Assembly: GCA_032433595.1 (NCBI GenBank)
Contig: JASWJB010000228.1
Span: 1-64,000, forward strand
Direction: 5' to 3'
Length of the DNA stretch: 64,000 nt
Origin: Conoideocrella luteorostrata
Lineage: Eukaryota > Ascomycota > Sordariomycetes > Hypocreales > Clavicipitaceae
In this document: in pieces, positions 24,117 through 35,000 of the stretch
Position numbering within the stretch: the stretch's first letter is position 1
Layout of the letters: every line of letters starts with the position of its first letter
The notes under the pieces: model-generated
The model's input: the letters and a program-made list of their open reading frames with translations, nothing else
What the model was told of the DNA's origin: nothing
Databases searched by the model: none
Position numbers and translations under genes: made by a program

Positions 24117-24351
24117 ACTAACTACTGTCCCTTAAATGCAAGGCTTATCTGCGTGAAGGCGAAAGGCACGGCTTGGAAGATAGCGACGAGACGCATGGTG
24201 GAGTAGCGGGGTATAATTCTGTGATAGGAAATTGGAGAACAAGTGCAAATAATGTTTTAATGAGGTAGTAAGCTGGGCTGGTGGGTGGGGTGATTGTGTG
24301 CTTTGGAGAAGACATGATCACTCTGTCGAGTCCAACTGCACCTATATATAC
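24117..24351 (-). other. Possible small secreted gene start with TATA box
   Basis: An ATG at 24196 opens MRLVAIFQAVPFAFTQISLA, which looks like a signal peptide but reaches a stop four codons later. A minus-strand TATATATAGG lies at 24343-24351, about 150 nt upstream. Two minus-strand frames beyond 24117 stay open to about 23.9 kb, but I could not find a convincing splice that links the signal sequence to either. It may be a decayed effector gene or chance. Confidence 0.2.
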
Positions 24352-26893
24352 ATTTTTGGGCGATTGGTAGCACCGCGTTGGAAATTATTTGTCTGGACTA
24401 TGCCCACTCTACTCTATTGAGGTTGGTGGAGATTTTCCTCTCCAATCTGGGCTCGGTGCCGTGTCTGTCGTATAACCCGGAGCCTGTGAAACAGAAATTA
24501 CCTACACATGACGGCATGCTGGTGATGCTGGTCTATAAAGCTAGCATGTCAGTAAACTTCAAGTGCGTGTCCTACTTGTTTCTTGATTCTTGATAAGCAG
24601 AGTCTAACGCAATGTGGCTGCTCAGGAAGAGAACAAAAGAGATAGCTCGCAAAGATGATGGACCTCGCCACGATGACATTCACCAACCATTCAAATGTAG
24701 TTCTACTCGACCGCTGTAACGTGAGCACCATTATCATGAAATGGCCGCACTACGGAAGTCATGATGATGGACGGTCGGTTTGGCATGTTGCAGGCTGTAT
24801 TCCTCTCAGTCAACGCATGCGTAACCCCCCGATTGTGCCGTCATGGTAACACATGGTGCCGACTTCCCCCTCCCCGCTGGATCTGATGTACTGTTGATTA
24901 CCGGTGCAGATATTCAGGCGGTTTTTGTCACCGTAGTAAACCACACCAATCCCCGCAGTGGATTTGGCAGCCAGCGAGCGTGCCGGGGACAAAAACTAAC
25001 ATAGCAAAGATTTGGGCCACGTTATTAAGACGTGGTTGGTATTATTCAAATGGTACTGTATGATGCAAGCTCGTGTATGATAGAGATTTAAAAACAAAGG
25101 CTTTCGTTTCATGGGATGAAAAGGGTAGACATTCTTACCCAGAGCAATGCCTCTTGAGAGGAGAGCAGCTATCGTGATGATCATCGACCCCTGGACTGGG
25201 ACCCAGGTCCCGCATCTGCGTTGCACCTACGAAGGAGAGCCGACTGCAAGACAGCTCGTCGTATTGCTCGCATCCACTTGTACTGCTTTGAGCGTACGCT
25301 TGGTCGGTTCTGAGCATTTTTTTCTTCGCAATGTTAAGATATTGACATCAGAACCGTTGATAGGGTCGCGTTGCACGAGAAACGCGGGAATGTGTATTGC
25401 AGATCCGACACACGTGCGGTCTCATTCCATGACAACTTGTTGAGACTTCGACGCCCGGCTTATATGAAGCAGCCTTGCACGTCGCTTCCTAAGCGGGCAG
25501 CATATGAAATGTAGCCAATCGCGTTGCTTGTCCCCTACTGTTTTTGAGTGCTTCGCCTCGCCAGCCTCACAAGCGGCCATGTGAAGGTTGGCGGACGGTC
25601 TGCCTACTGGCCCACAGCTCCTCCGCCTCGTTCAGCTTGTGGATCTGTCGCCCGGAGGCTAATGGTCCTTTACCCCGCGTGTCGTGTGAGACGGGACGTC
25701 GGCAGGGCATGGAGGTGCGGGTAGGAGTTAAAACTGACGTCGATTGCGGCGAGTGTTGGTGGCATTCCAGGGGGAAGCACAACAGCAGAATGCCTCAATA
25801 CGCCGAGGTAAGGTGACATGCGTATATGCGCGTCCAGCAAAGCGGTGGGCCCATGTCTGGGGCGACCATAGAAAAGACGTGCAGCCACAGGGAACTTTGC
25901 AGGGACTGCTGGGTGCGTGCGCCATACGGAGTACTTACTTAATGGCTCCGGTTGGCGGTGAAAGGCTAGTTAGGGTACCTTCCCGCTGAGATCTACGCTG
26001 CGTTACGTCACGTTAGAAAGTTTGTTTTGGCGTCCTGGGGCCTGGCTTCGGTCCACACCGCGAAGTAATCCTGACTCCACGTTCGCGCTCTTTCAGCCCT
26101 GTATATGCTCGTCCTCCTCGTCCGTGAGCATTGCTCGGGTGATTAATTGGCCTCACTTGGCGCCGGCATGCGTTTACAGCTTTTGTCAGATATTTTTTTG
26201 TTTTGGCGCAACATGGAGGCCGTCTTTTGCGCACCTGGCCCATTCAAGCCTCGATAACCTAGCGCTGCTTGCCGAGGCATATTTTACCGTAGAAGGAGAC
26301 TGTCGCAACATTACAAGAACAGACAATCTGAAACCATCCGGAGTGCTCCGACAATGTTAAGCTTGTCTCTTCGCTGCCACACGTATGGGAGAAATAAACA
26401 AGATACGAAGTACGATAAACATGGGCCCACAACGGGTAATAAATACGATTTACGGCCTTACAATTGGCATGACTTATACGAATTACGATACAACCCGCCG
26501 GTGTAAGCAGCATCACGCTGAAACACTACTCACTATTTCCGCCCCACCTCTACTTCAATAAAAAGACTTATTCTACGCTGATCTTTTCCCATCAAACTGT
26601 CGATATTTCAAGCTCACGCCGAGCATGAAGTCAGCGCGGGCTAATCATACCCAGCTGTGGGAACCATTCGACCGCGTTGGCTCGGCTTGTTGAAGATCAC
26701 TTTCCTTGATCTTCCTAGCTTTGTCTTTCTTCCTGTCTCAGAGCAGCCTTAACAACGAGACAATCCGAGCGACACTCCGGGCGACGAAAACGAAATCCAA
26801 ATGAGGTATACACTGCGTCAGTCAATCTTTGGCCTTTCCATGACAAGCAAGTTTTCGTGTTCCTCGGTAGATCTTTGGCCGAGATCTCGGAAG

Positions 26894-26901
26894 TATATAA
26901 A
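26894..26901 (+). promoter_or_regulatory. TATA box of the defensin-like peptide gene
   Basis: TATATAAA lies 152 nt upstream of the ATG at 27053, leaving a leader of about 120 nt if initiation is roughly 30 nt downstream. Confidence 0.6.
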
Positions 26902-27052
26902 GCATGGAGACCTTTCACTCAGCTGTCAGTTGCAAGACCTACCACTACCATCTTGACTTTCAAAATTTACAAACACAATACTTCCTGAATCAATTTCTCA
27001 GTTTTCCCAGTTTTCCGGTCCCTGCTTCATCTCAAAAATATTTCTCGCCAAA

Positions 27053-27265
27053 ATGAAGACTTCTATCTTCTTGTCCGTGGCCGCTCTTGCAGTCTCTGTT
27101 ACCGCTCGATGTGATGGTCCCTCGCAGCCTGGTTGGCAGCTGATTGACGGCGGCTGTCCTAGAAGCGGAGCTTGCCAGGAGAATTGTCAAAAAAGGGGCT
27201 TCGCATGTGGAGGCTGCGGTGGCTTTGGGTACGTTGATTGCTGGTGCTGCAACAATGATTGCTAA
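27053..27265 (+). CDS. Small Cys-rich secreted peptide, defensin-like
   Basis: Single exon, 70 aa. A signal peptide (MKTSIFLSVAALAVSVTA) precedes a mature part of about 52 residues with ten cysteines. The spacing contains C-x3-C (CQENC), a following G-x-C (GFAC) and C-x-C (CWC), the order found in cysteine-stabilised alpha-beta defensins, plus extra Cys pairs. The mature part is Gly-rich and close to neutral in charge rather than strongly basic. A TATA box lies upstream. The gene sits alone in a gene-poor stretch. The role could be antimicrobial or host-directed; neither is shown by the sequence. Confidence 0.75.
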   Translation: MKTSIFLSVAALAVSVTARCDGPSQPGWQLIDGGCPRSGACQENCQKRGFACGGCGGFGYVDCWCCNNDC

Positions 27266-28429
27266 ATCGGCCCACGAAAAACATACTCTGTACCTGTCCT
27301 TTGATGGAGCGATATCGCCTTTACGGACCTGGGGCTGGAGAGAACTTATACTGCGACAGCCTGGCACATGAAAAGACGACGCGTGCTCATGCAGTCATCA
27401 CGGCAACAAACATCAAGGGGAATGGGGGAGAGGATTTTTTGGAATATTTTCTGAGCTTAGGCAGATCAATACAGCACTCGTTAATACTTCCAGAATGTCA
27501 CAGTCGCATTTCCGGTTTCTGGGCAGCTAAGTGACTACAGAGAGCCAAAATCAATGATGTAACATATTCTTTATATTCGGCAGCCTCTTCGTGTCGTTTG
27601 TTGAGCCCCATGGGCAAGGCCTTCGTCAGAGGCGAGACGGATCAGTGTGGGCGGCTTGTAAACAAAATTGAACAGACAAAGCATAAGACTGATCCACAGG
27701 CAAGGCTGCCAGGATCCGGTAGACGCTCCTGACGGGATCCAGATCCTAATCAGGGGCTAACCTAGACAGTAGTACGTCTTTACCACAAAATTCAGCAAAA
27801 GGTGAATCTCTACCCTAACACCGTGAATAATGCATTTTAATATAGTCTATGACACGTATTATCTCATCGTCCGCTGGGATAGGGTGGATGCCGACGTAGT
27901 TGAATAAGCAGTCATTCACGAAGAAGGGGAAATTCTAAATGGTGGTAGGTTTCTCATGTAGCATTAGATGATCGCGAGACTCTTGAATGCCCCCCTACTT
28001 GCGGTGGCCTGTGAGTTTTTAGAGGCTGATACTTGACTCACTTTTGTTCTCCAAGCTAAGCTTCATCTGCAATATTAACATGTGGATCGGCAACACATGG
28101 ACTACATTTTATTAGAAAACACAATTTATAGCCAGTTGATACACCAAGACATATTATGCAAAAGGGGAAAAACAAAGCCAGTAGTATTCATCGTAGTCTG
28201 TGTGGATCAATTGTATCCTCCTCTTTACCCAGCTCGTATAACCTCCCCCTCTTTTCATTATCATTAAATGCCAACCTGAACCTCAGCCAAGGAAATAATC
28301 AAAAACACGCCAGCAACTGCCCAGAAAAATCAAAATAAATCAAAATAAATAAGTTGATATCATTCTTAGGAAAATCTTCGAAGGTCGTAACATCAATTTC
28401 AAGTCATCGCCATACCACTGTCCTCCTCT
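27266..28429. other. Intergenic stretch, no gene supported
   Basis: AT-rich DNA between the peptide gene (+) and the secreted Ser/Thr-rich gene (-). The proximal 300 nt probably carry the peptide gene 3' UTR. No motif stands out. Confidence 0.5.
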
Positions 28430-30250
28430 TTAGACCATCATAGACCTTTGGGACTGAGGGATTCGAACCGTTTTGAACCCTGTAGCTGGGTCATTTGAAG
28501 TTCCATTGGCAAGCTTCGAGAACGAAAGAGGCTTTGATGTGACAGGGGAGGCCATTGCGGTTGAGGGAGCCGTCCACGCAAGTGACTCGCTGGATGGCTT
28601 TTGTGCCGGCACAGGAATGACGTTAACGACCTTGATATTGGGGGAAGGGGTGCTCATCTTCGCATCTTGCTGGGTGCTATTGTGGGCAATCTCTTCGCTG
28701 GAAGTGCTGTTGAAGAACTTCTTATTTGTGGCGCCATCGACGAACTTGTCGCCGGGGGTGGGCTTTGTGGGCATTGCAGCCTTCATGGACGTGCTACTTG
28801 CTGCCTGGGCAGTTTGTAGGAGGGTATTAGATGCAGCGAGGCTCATCATCTTGTCGTGAACTGTGCTGTTCGCAATCATTTGATGGACATTCTTGTTGGC
28901 GGCTGGATGATGGGTTGCGGTCAGCTTCACAATCTTGTGCGGAGTGCTTTGGCTACTGGATGGCTTGGCCTTACCGGGCAAAGTGTTAGCGGCAAGCTTC
29001 TTGCTTGAAGAACCAGAAGCCAAGTTCTTGTTAGAAGTGCCATTGACAAACTTCTCCATCATGGTGCCATTGGAGAACTTCCTGAAGCTGCCGGAGATGG
29101 GGAGAGCGGGAATCGAGCTGGACCCGAGTGTCGCAGCCTCTGGTGTCATTGGTTCAGTACCATGAACACGATCAGGCTTTCCTCCTGTGGCCGTCAAGAG
29201 CCCCGTGGGAAGCGCTCGGTCGTTGTCCTCGTATTCCCCGCCCTCAGCAACGTCGGTCTGACTGTCCGGCATCGCAACCGTCACAGTTGATCGGCGGGTT
29301 GTTGTTCTAGTAATCGTAGTGGTAACGTACTTGCCATTGATGGGCAAGGTCTGGGTCTCGACGGTTTCTAGAGTATCTGATGCGGCTTGCTTAGGCGCAC
29401 TGCTGGGAGTACTGGCGGCGGGGGGAATATTGCCCTGCACCACGTTCTTCGGTTTCGCTGCTGGGGAAGTAGTATCGTCGCCTTTGGAACCGTCCATCTC
29501 AGGGGAGTAGGGGGACGTATCAGGAGTATTATGCTTGGCGGCAGCATCTGCTACGGCGGGGGAAGTTTTGACGGGGGGAATGGAAAGAAGGGGGACATTG
29601 GAAGCAGCGGCAGATGACACTGGAGTTGCTTCATTGCCGGATCTCTGTGAATCAGCTGGAGCCTCGGAGTCTCTCATATTTCCTGCCCCGGTGCCTGACG
29701 CATCACCGTCGCTTCCCGACCCAGCCTGATCAGAACCCTTCTTCCCTTTGACGGCCGATTCCATCGGGCAGTTAGCGTTTCTACGGAATAAGGGATGGTC
29801 ACTCACCTTTCCGTCCGCGTCAACCACGGCCCTTGCACCAAGATCATAGATTAGATTCTCTGCGTCGCACGCTTGATCATCAGAGGCATATTTGGCGCTG
29901 GTGCTAGAGCCTGGCCCGGATCCGGGAGCGGACGCTGCTTTTTCTGAATCTTCATCACCACCTAACAGAGCCTTGACCTGCTTTTCAAGCTCTTCGATCT
30001 TGGTCAAAATGCTGTGCAGCTCCGACTCGGGCACGGACACAGAGGCACCTCTGCTCTCAATTACACTTCTGGCTCGCTTGACAGTATGATGGAAGCGTTC
30101 CAAATTCGCTGCATAAGAGGGCACGTCCTTTGCGCCGGTGCCATGCAGAGCCGCGGCATCGTCGCTGACAATGTTGCCATCTTGAGAACGAGCATGGGCG
30201 GCCAAGCCGAGGCTCAAATTGAGCAGGGTCCTGAGGCGAACCATTTGCAA
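28430..30250 (-). CDS. Secreted Ser/Thr/Ala-rich protein with degenerate NGT repeats
   Basis: Single exon, 606 aa. An N-terminal signal sequence (MVRLRTLLNLSLGLAAHARS, using the second Met) is followed by a short coiled-coil-like segment (ELHSILTKIEELEKQVKALL) and then ~450 residues of low-complexity Ser, Thr, Ala and Pro. A Thr-rich run YVTTTITRTTTRRSTVTV resembles stalks of fungal wall proteins. From about residue 390 on, a short motif of the type K-F/L-x-N-G-T recurs irregularly (KFSNGT, KFVNGT, KLANGT, KFVDGA, KFFNST), giving many N-glycosylation sites. There is no GPI-type hydrophobic tail. I do not recognise the family; a cell-wall or matrix protein is the likeliest guess. Confidence 0.75.
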   Translation of the reverse strand: MQMVRLRTLLNLSLGLAAHARSQDGNIVSDDAAALHGTGAKDVPSYAANLERFHHTVKRARSVIESRGASVSVPESELHSILTKIEELEKQVKALLGGDEDSEKAASAPGSGPGSSTSAKYASDDQACDAENLIYDLGARAVVDADGKVSDHPLFRRNANCPMESAVKGKKGSDQAGSGSDGDASGTGAGNMRDSEAPADSQRSGNEATPVSSAAASNVPLLSIPPVKTSPAVADAAAKHNTPDTSPYSPEMDGSKGDDTTSPAAKPKNVVQGNIPPAASTPSSAPKQAASDTLETVETQTLPINGKYVTTTITRTTTRRSTVTVAMPDSQTDVAEGGEYEDNDRALPTGLLTATGGKPDRVHGTEPMTPEAATLGSSSIPALPISGSFRKFSNGTMMEKFVNGTSNKNLASGSSSKKLAANTLPGKAKPSSSQSTPHKIVKLTATHHPAANKNVHQMIANSTVHDKMMSLAASNTLLQTAQAASSTSMKAAMPTKPTPGDKFVDGATNKKFFNSTSSEEIAHNSTQQDAKMSTPSPNIKVVNVIPVPAQKPSSESLAWTAPSTAMASPVTSKPLSFSKLANGTSNDPATGFKTVRIPQSQRSMMV

Positions 30251-30285
30251 ATAACGCAGAGATATCTATTAAACAGAAAAACAGG

Positions 30286-30319
30286 ATGAGGGAGGAAGAG
30301 TGAGAGTGAGAGAGAGAGT
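30286..30319. repeat. GA/TC-rich tract upstream of the secreted Ser/Thr-rich gene
   Basis: An imperfect (GA)n run just upstream of the start at 30250, read as a CT tract on the coding strand. Pyrimidine-rich tracts next to start sites are common in filamentous fungi. Confidence 0.6.
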
Positions 30320-32878
30320 AAACCTAAAAACGACGGGACAAAATTCACCAAGCTTGTTAACGTTGGGCGATTGACACGAAATGGTTCACGTAGAAGCATA
30401 CGATGAAGAACGTTTTGGTTTGGTATTGTGTAGAAACAAAGCCTGCACATTCATGGCTCCTAGCGATATATCTTCTTTTTCTTTGATGGTTGGCGTCGTG
30501 AGGAGCAACGCATTCCAGTCGCTGCGCCGTCAACCACTACAATGAGGTCTCATTTGGTTCACGGCAACGGATGGGGAACAACTCGGCTTGGATCCACTCC
30601 CGCTTGATTGGCATTCCAGATACGTGAGACAAAGCGGCAACAATGGAAATGCGCTCTCTGGATGTGACGTTTGATGTCATTTCTTGAGACTATTAAATAT
30701 TAGTTGCTGCTGATGGATGGACCAAAAAAAATACTAGACGGTTGGGAGCATAAGCGAGAACTATTGTCGGAGATCGGTAGGTGTCGACTGATGTGCGCAT
30801 GTATGTGTGCTTGTGAGTGTGATTTGTATCCGAATGAGTACAAAGTAACTAGAGCAAAAGTGCAAAATGACTCAGACTAGTCTCATCCTACAACAACCAA
30901 CCAATACGGAGTACTCCCTGCCCTGATTTAAACTACGTTTTGGTGTCGGGCGCAGGACGTCGTATGCTAATTAACAATTGCGTATGCCGCGTTGGAACAT
31001 CAGCCCGACAGGAAAGCCCTTTTCGTTTTGATGTCACTTCTTGTTGTAAAGGCATCAAAAGGCCCGGCTATCTAAGGCATGCAAAAGCAATTAATTAGTG
31101 GGATAGAAAGCTGAGTGGCAGGCGTTCTCTGCAGCGCGGGGCGCAGTCATACGGATGGTATGTTGGTCTTTGGAAGCATCCACACCTACAAATTAATTAA
31201 TTAATTGTGCACGGCATTTGCCGCCCCTTTGCGGATCTGGATCGGGAATCCCTTATTTGAGAAGCTCGGTTCTGATTTAATTGGCGGTATGATACAAATC
31301 TCACGTAGGGTTCGGTTCGCACCACACTATGTGACAGACGTGCATTGCGGATGGCTGCAACATGGCTGAGTGACTTAACCGACTGTGATCGAGCTCTGAA
31401 TGTTTCACGCCGACGATAAAAGCAAAATAATTTTAAAGTAGCCATGTATTGTAGCTGGGCTGCGTTTTGCATCGCTGAAGTTGGACCTAAGAAATAGGCG
31501 CTGATCCTACAAGTCACGATGGATATATACAAGTAAATCACACTTCTTAGACTGCTGTTGCTTTTTATTGATGGGTTTAAGCTGCAGTGGGAATTCAACG
31601 GGCACAGTGGTGACAAGAATTGGCCGCGTAGCCATCATGGCCGTGGAAATTTGACTCCGCACCGACCTTGTACTCCTTCAGGAAGCCGTTTTGCTTATTT
31701 TAGTGATGAAGAAGAGTGAGATAGACTTCATGAACAGTCATGTGAATTGCCTCGCAGTAAATGTCTCCTAGCGTCTCATGTAACCGCCGCGGCTTAATAT
31801 AACCGGTGAACTGTCATCTGCCCTGGCAGTTCGTTCATCTTCTCGTAATAATTCTTCATAACGATTTCTATACACCCTTGAATGTGAAATTCAGCGTGTA
31901 AGACGTAGTCCTATGAAAGCCTCAAAGCTCCTTATCGGTAAAATAAGAACATTGGCCTTCTGCATAATCATCTTCGCGAGCCTGGCTTGGCTTCTACAAT
32001 TAGTCTTACCATCTGGTTGTTCCAGACTCCCTGGCGATGCGGCTATTGTTGTAAGATTTCAGTAACTCTTGCGCGTAAAATCTTATCTTGGCTGACATTC
32101 TGCTTCGTTTTATAAGCGTCTGCTCCGTCAGGTCCCATAACGCGCATTCTCTTGGGTGCAAATTTCCTTCAGGTCTCTGGGCGAGGGTCCAGCACATGTT
32201 GATACAAAACTTCAAGCCAGTCCATGTGCAGTCATAAGTAGGTGATGCATTCAATGTCCTCTTGTTGAGTGGTTTGCAGTTGAATAAATCTTTTTGATAA
32301 TGAACCCGCTGTTGCGAAATGGAAGATATGACGTACACATACACTACCCTCAGCGAGCAACTACCGTCTCACCGGCTCTTTGGCCGACGAGCCAAAGGTT
32401 CATGCTGCAGGGCTGCGGCCGTGGTTGTGGGCCAGGAAGGTGAATATAGTACGATAGATGGCATTCATAGTTCGAACGTTCCATCTAGATGGATACATTG
32501 CATGCTTTTGTAAGGGGCGGAGCAATGATATTTCGGATAAGTGAGAGCGATTTGGCCCAACATGCGTCCCACTGACGTAACATTAGCAGCGCAGACCAAT
32601 CCGTATTTGCTAAGGTGCAGTCCATGCTATCTCTCCTCGTGGTCTAATTTGAGCGCTTATTCTAGTTGCCGTCACCGACTCCACCTCCCCGCAAAGTGTT
32701 CACCCGTTAGGCTCGGCTTTTTGCCGATCTAGACCTTAAGCTTATCTATTGGCAGCGAGCCAAAGAACAAGCGTCCACTTTGGATGCTAGGTTGCGGTCT
32801 TGAGCTTGTGCGTACCTTGCAAGCCTATTGGAGCGGTAGAAGCAAACACGGCAACTGCCATTAGTGTTGAGCGACACA

Positions 32879-32885
32879 TATAAAA
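32879..32885 (+). promoter_or_regulatory. TATA box of the alpha-galactosidase gene
   Basis: TATAAAA lies 95 nt upstream of the ATG at 32974. Confidence 0.6.
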
Positions 32886-32973
32886 CAACTATCGGTGTCA
32901 AAGCAACACAAGCCGGCAAACGAAGGATGCCAAACATTCGCTGCCCTTCCCTTGTCACCGTCCGGTTGCAGCA

Positions 32974-34692
32974 ATGGGCATTTTAACGCACACATTTATC
33001 GCCCTCTCTTGCGCAGCTTGTCTCGCAACGAGCAGCGCTTTCCAGTCCACGCCTGTTATGGGCTGGAATTCCTACAATCTTATGGCATGCAGCCCCCACG
33101 ACCAGGGTTTAAGAGCTACCATTAATGCTCTGGCTGACCGTGGTTTTGTCAAAGCGGGCTACAACCTCTTCCAGGTTGACTGCGGGTGGGCATCCAGAGA
33201 CGGCCAACGAAACGCCACAACCGGAGCATTGAAGGTCAACCCGGACTGGTTTCCCAACGGGCTCGAACCTTTGAGCGATCTTGCGAGATCGAAAGGAATG
33301 CAGTGGGCCATGTACTCCGATGCGGGGGCCCGTATGTGTGATACTCAAGTGCCTGGTCCTGTGCTCGGGTCGCTGGGCTACGAGGCGGTCGATGCGGACT
33401 TTTTCAAGATGCTGAATACGACATACCTTAAGTGTATGGCTGCCTCTATGGGATCTGATAAATATGTGAGTGCTAACTTAAACGCAGATGACAACTGTTA
33501 TGCCGATGGACCAGATAGCAATCAAAGTAGCCCGAAAGATCCAAGGACTGACTTTGTGTCGCGTTTTACGACCATGTGGAATGAGCTCCAGCGGGTGGGA
33601 ATATCGGGAATGCTGGTTTGTCAGTGGGGAGTGCCATTTTCTACATCTAATGGCCTCCAAGGGCCTGCCCAGTGGACGAAAGGACTATCAACCTCATTCC
33701 GCCTATCTGATGACATCGCCAAGGGCTGGGGCAATGTGTATCGCATCTACAATCAAGCTATTCATGTCGCGAGATCTGGAGTTATTAGTCCGGGAAACAC
33801 AGCGGACGCTGATCTTCTTGAGGTTGGAAACGACGGCATGACGTTTGACGAGCAAGCCTCTCATTTTGCGGCGTGGGCCATGCTCAAGTCTGCGCTCATG
33901 ATATCAACCAACATTTCTGCCCTATCAGACGTTACTATCGCTGTCCTCCAAAACAAGGATTTGATCGCTATCAACCAGGATCCAGCCGTGAAGCCCATTC
34001 GGCTTGTACAGCGCTGGACAGGAAATCGGGATCTCTGGGCCGGGGATCTTGCCAATGGAGACCTCGCAGTATTTTGCATGGACTTGAGCAACGCGCGACG
34101 GACCCTGACCATTCAGTTGTCAGAACTTGGTTTAGCCTCTGCTACCATCAAGGATCTTTGGACCGGAAAGACCATGAGCAATACAGGATCTTATTCCAAA
34201 CAGATTAACGGCCACGGATCCCTTGCGCTTCGCCTTTCTAACATCCGACGCGCATGCACAAGCCCACCAAAGTACACTTACGTTTCTGTCGCAACAGGCT
34301 ATCTGTCATCTGGTGCTAGTCTTCAACCCTGCTCTGGCTGCACATCCTCTCACAAGGTTGGTAACTTGGGGGGCAGCTCAGGAGGTAAAGTGGTTCTTTC
34401 AAACATCCGTACCTCCAAAGCATCGCAGACTGTGAAAGTTGATTACGTCAATGGCGAAGTCGGATATCTCGGCGGCAGCAACAATGAACGCTTGGCTTCT
34501 ATTCGCGTCAATGGAGGGCCAGGTCAGACTGTGAGCTTTCCTCTTAGCGGTTACAATTGGGATAAGGATGTGTGTAAGGGTTACGCCGTGGTACTTTCTG
34601 GGTTTAACACCGAAAAGCCGAATACGATTGACATTTCTGGGGTTGGAATTGCTTGGGCACCAGACTTTGATAGAGTGGGACTGGTTGCGTAG
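32974..34692 (+). CDS. Secreted alpha-galactosidase, GH27 with CBM35-like tail
   Basis: Exons 32974..33433 and 33488..34692, 554 aa after splicing. A signal peptide (MGILTHTFIALSCAACLATS) precedes a GH27 barrel that starts TPVMGWNSYN. The 54-nt intron (GTATGG donor, GCTAAC branch, CAG acceptor) has no stop and keeps phase, so the unspliced frame is open. Only splicing restores the strand-end motif LKYDNC that carries the nucleophile Asp. The acid/base region reads FRLSDDI, and the barrel closes with INQDP. After a beta-sandwich domain, a C-terminal module of about 135 residues (from YVSVATGYLSS) resembles CBM35. The enzyme removes terminal alpha-1,6-galactose from oligosaccharides and galactomannans outside the cell. 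No other carbohydrate gene is adjacent. Confidence 0.93.
   Translation: MGILTHTFIALSCAACLATSSAFQSTPVMGWNSYNLMACSPHDQGLRATINALADRGFVKAGYNLFQVDCGWASRDGQRNATTGALKVNPDWFPNGLEPLSDLARSKGMQWAMYSDAGARMCDTQVPGPVLGSLGYEAVDADFFKMLNTTYLKCMAASMGSDKYVSANLNADDNCYADGPDSNQSSPKDPRTDFVSRFTTMWNELQRVGISGMLVCQWGVPFSTSNGLQGPAQWTKGLSTSFRLSDDIAKGWGNVYRIYNQAIHVARSGVISPGNTADADLLEVGNDGMTFDEQASHFAAWAMLKSALMISTNISALSDVTIAVLQNKDLIAINQDPAVKPIRLVQRWTGNRDLWAGDLANGDLAVFCMDLSNARRTLTIQLSELGLASATIKDLWTGKTMSNTGSYSKQINGHGSLALRLSNIRRACTSPPKYTYVSVATGYLSSGASLQPCSGCTSSHKVGNLGGSSGGKVVLSNIRTSKASQTVKVDYVNGEVGYLGGSNNERLASIRVNGGPGQTVSFPLSGYNWDKDVCKGYAVVLSGFNTEKPNTIDISGVGIAWAPDFDRVGLVA
33434..33487 (+). other. In-phase, stop-free intron in the GH27 gene
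   Basis: The intron is 54 nt, a multiple of three, and contains no stop codon, so an ORF-only annotation would insert 18 foreign residues beside the catalytic nucleophile. Confidence 0.85.
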
Positions 34693-35000
34693 CTAAACAT
34701 GGATATTCATGACAAGATTGATCCTTTCCTTCTAAATAAGTTGAACCTCCCACTGCTTCTTCCGCTTGAACTGTTGATTTAACACTCCTCTACCTCTGAC
34801 TAAAGCATGGAGATGGAGAGGCTTGCGTGTTTAGGACTGCGTCACATCCGGAGGTCAAAGGCCCAGAGAGTCTAGTATGAGGTGGGGGAATGAAACGCTC
34901 TTGCACATTAGCTGTATTTTGGTAACTAAGAAAGAGTTTCGGACATGCAACATGATATGCTGGTTCCATTTTCTGAAGTGAAGCAGGTGTAGTCTCGTAG
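34693..35000. other. Convergent 3' intergenic region
   Basis: 3' flank of the alpha-galactosidase (+) and the NLR-like gene (-). No gene is seen. Confidence 0.5.

Larger units (their letters stand above)
21246..27052. other. Long (5.8 kb) gene-poor stretch
   Basis: I cannot support an intact gene here. Both strands carry overlapping open frames at 21.7-22.5 kb because the DNA is GC-rich, but none reads like a protein. A (TCAG)n tract lies at 21696-21717. Two protein-like scraps are listed separately (22813-23067 and near 24196). A TACGGAGTA motif lies near 25924-25932. Near 26400-26490 the phrase TACGA-nnn-TACGA recurs three times. Confidence 0.5.
30251..32973. other. Divergent intergenic region (2.7 kb)
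   Basis: It separates the secreted protein (-) from the alpha-galactosidase (+). It contains a GA-rich tract (30286-30319), a TACGGAGTACTCC motif near 30904-30916 and an ATTAATTAATTAATTAATT run near 31190-31206. No gene is supported; the 139-codon frame at 31197..31616 has no family features. Confidence 0.55.

Noticed and set aside
31197..31616. 139-codon minus-strand frame
   Set aside because: Composition is unlike the neighbours' proteins and no promoter, signal or domain supports it.
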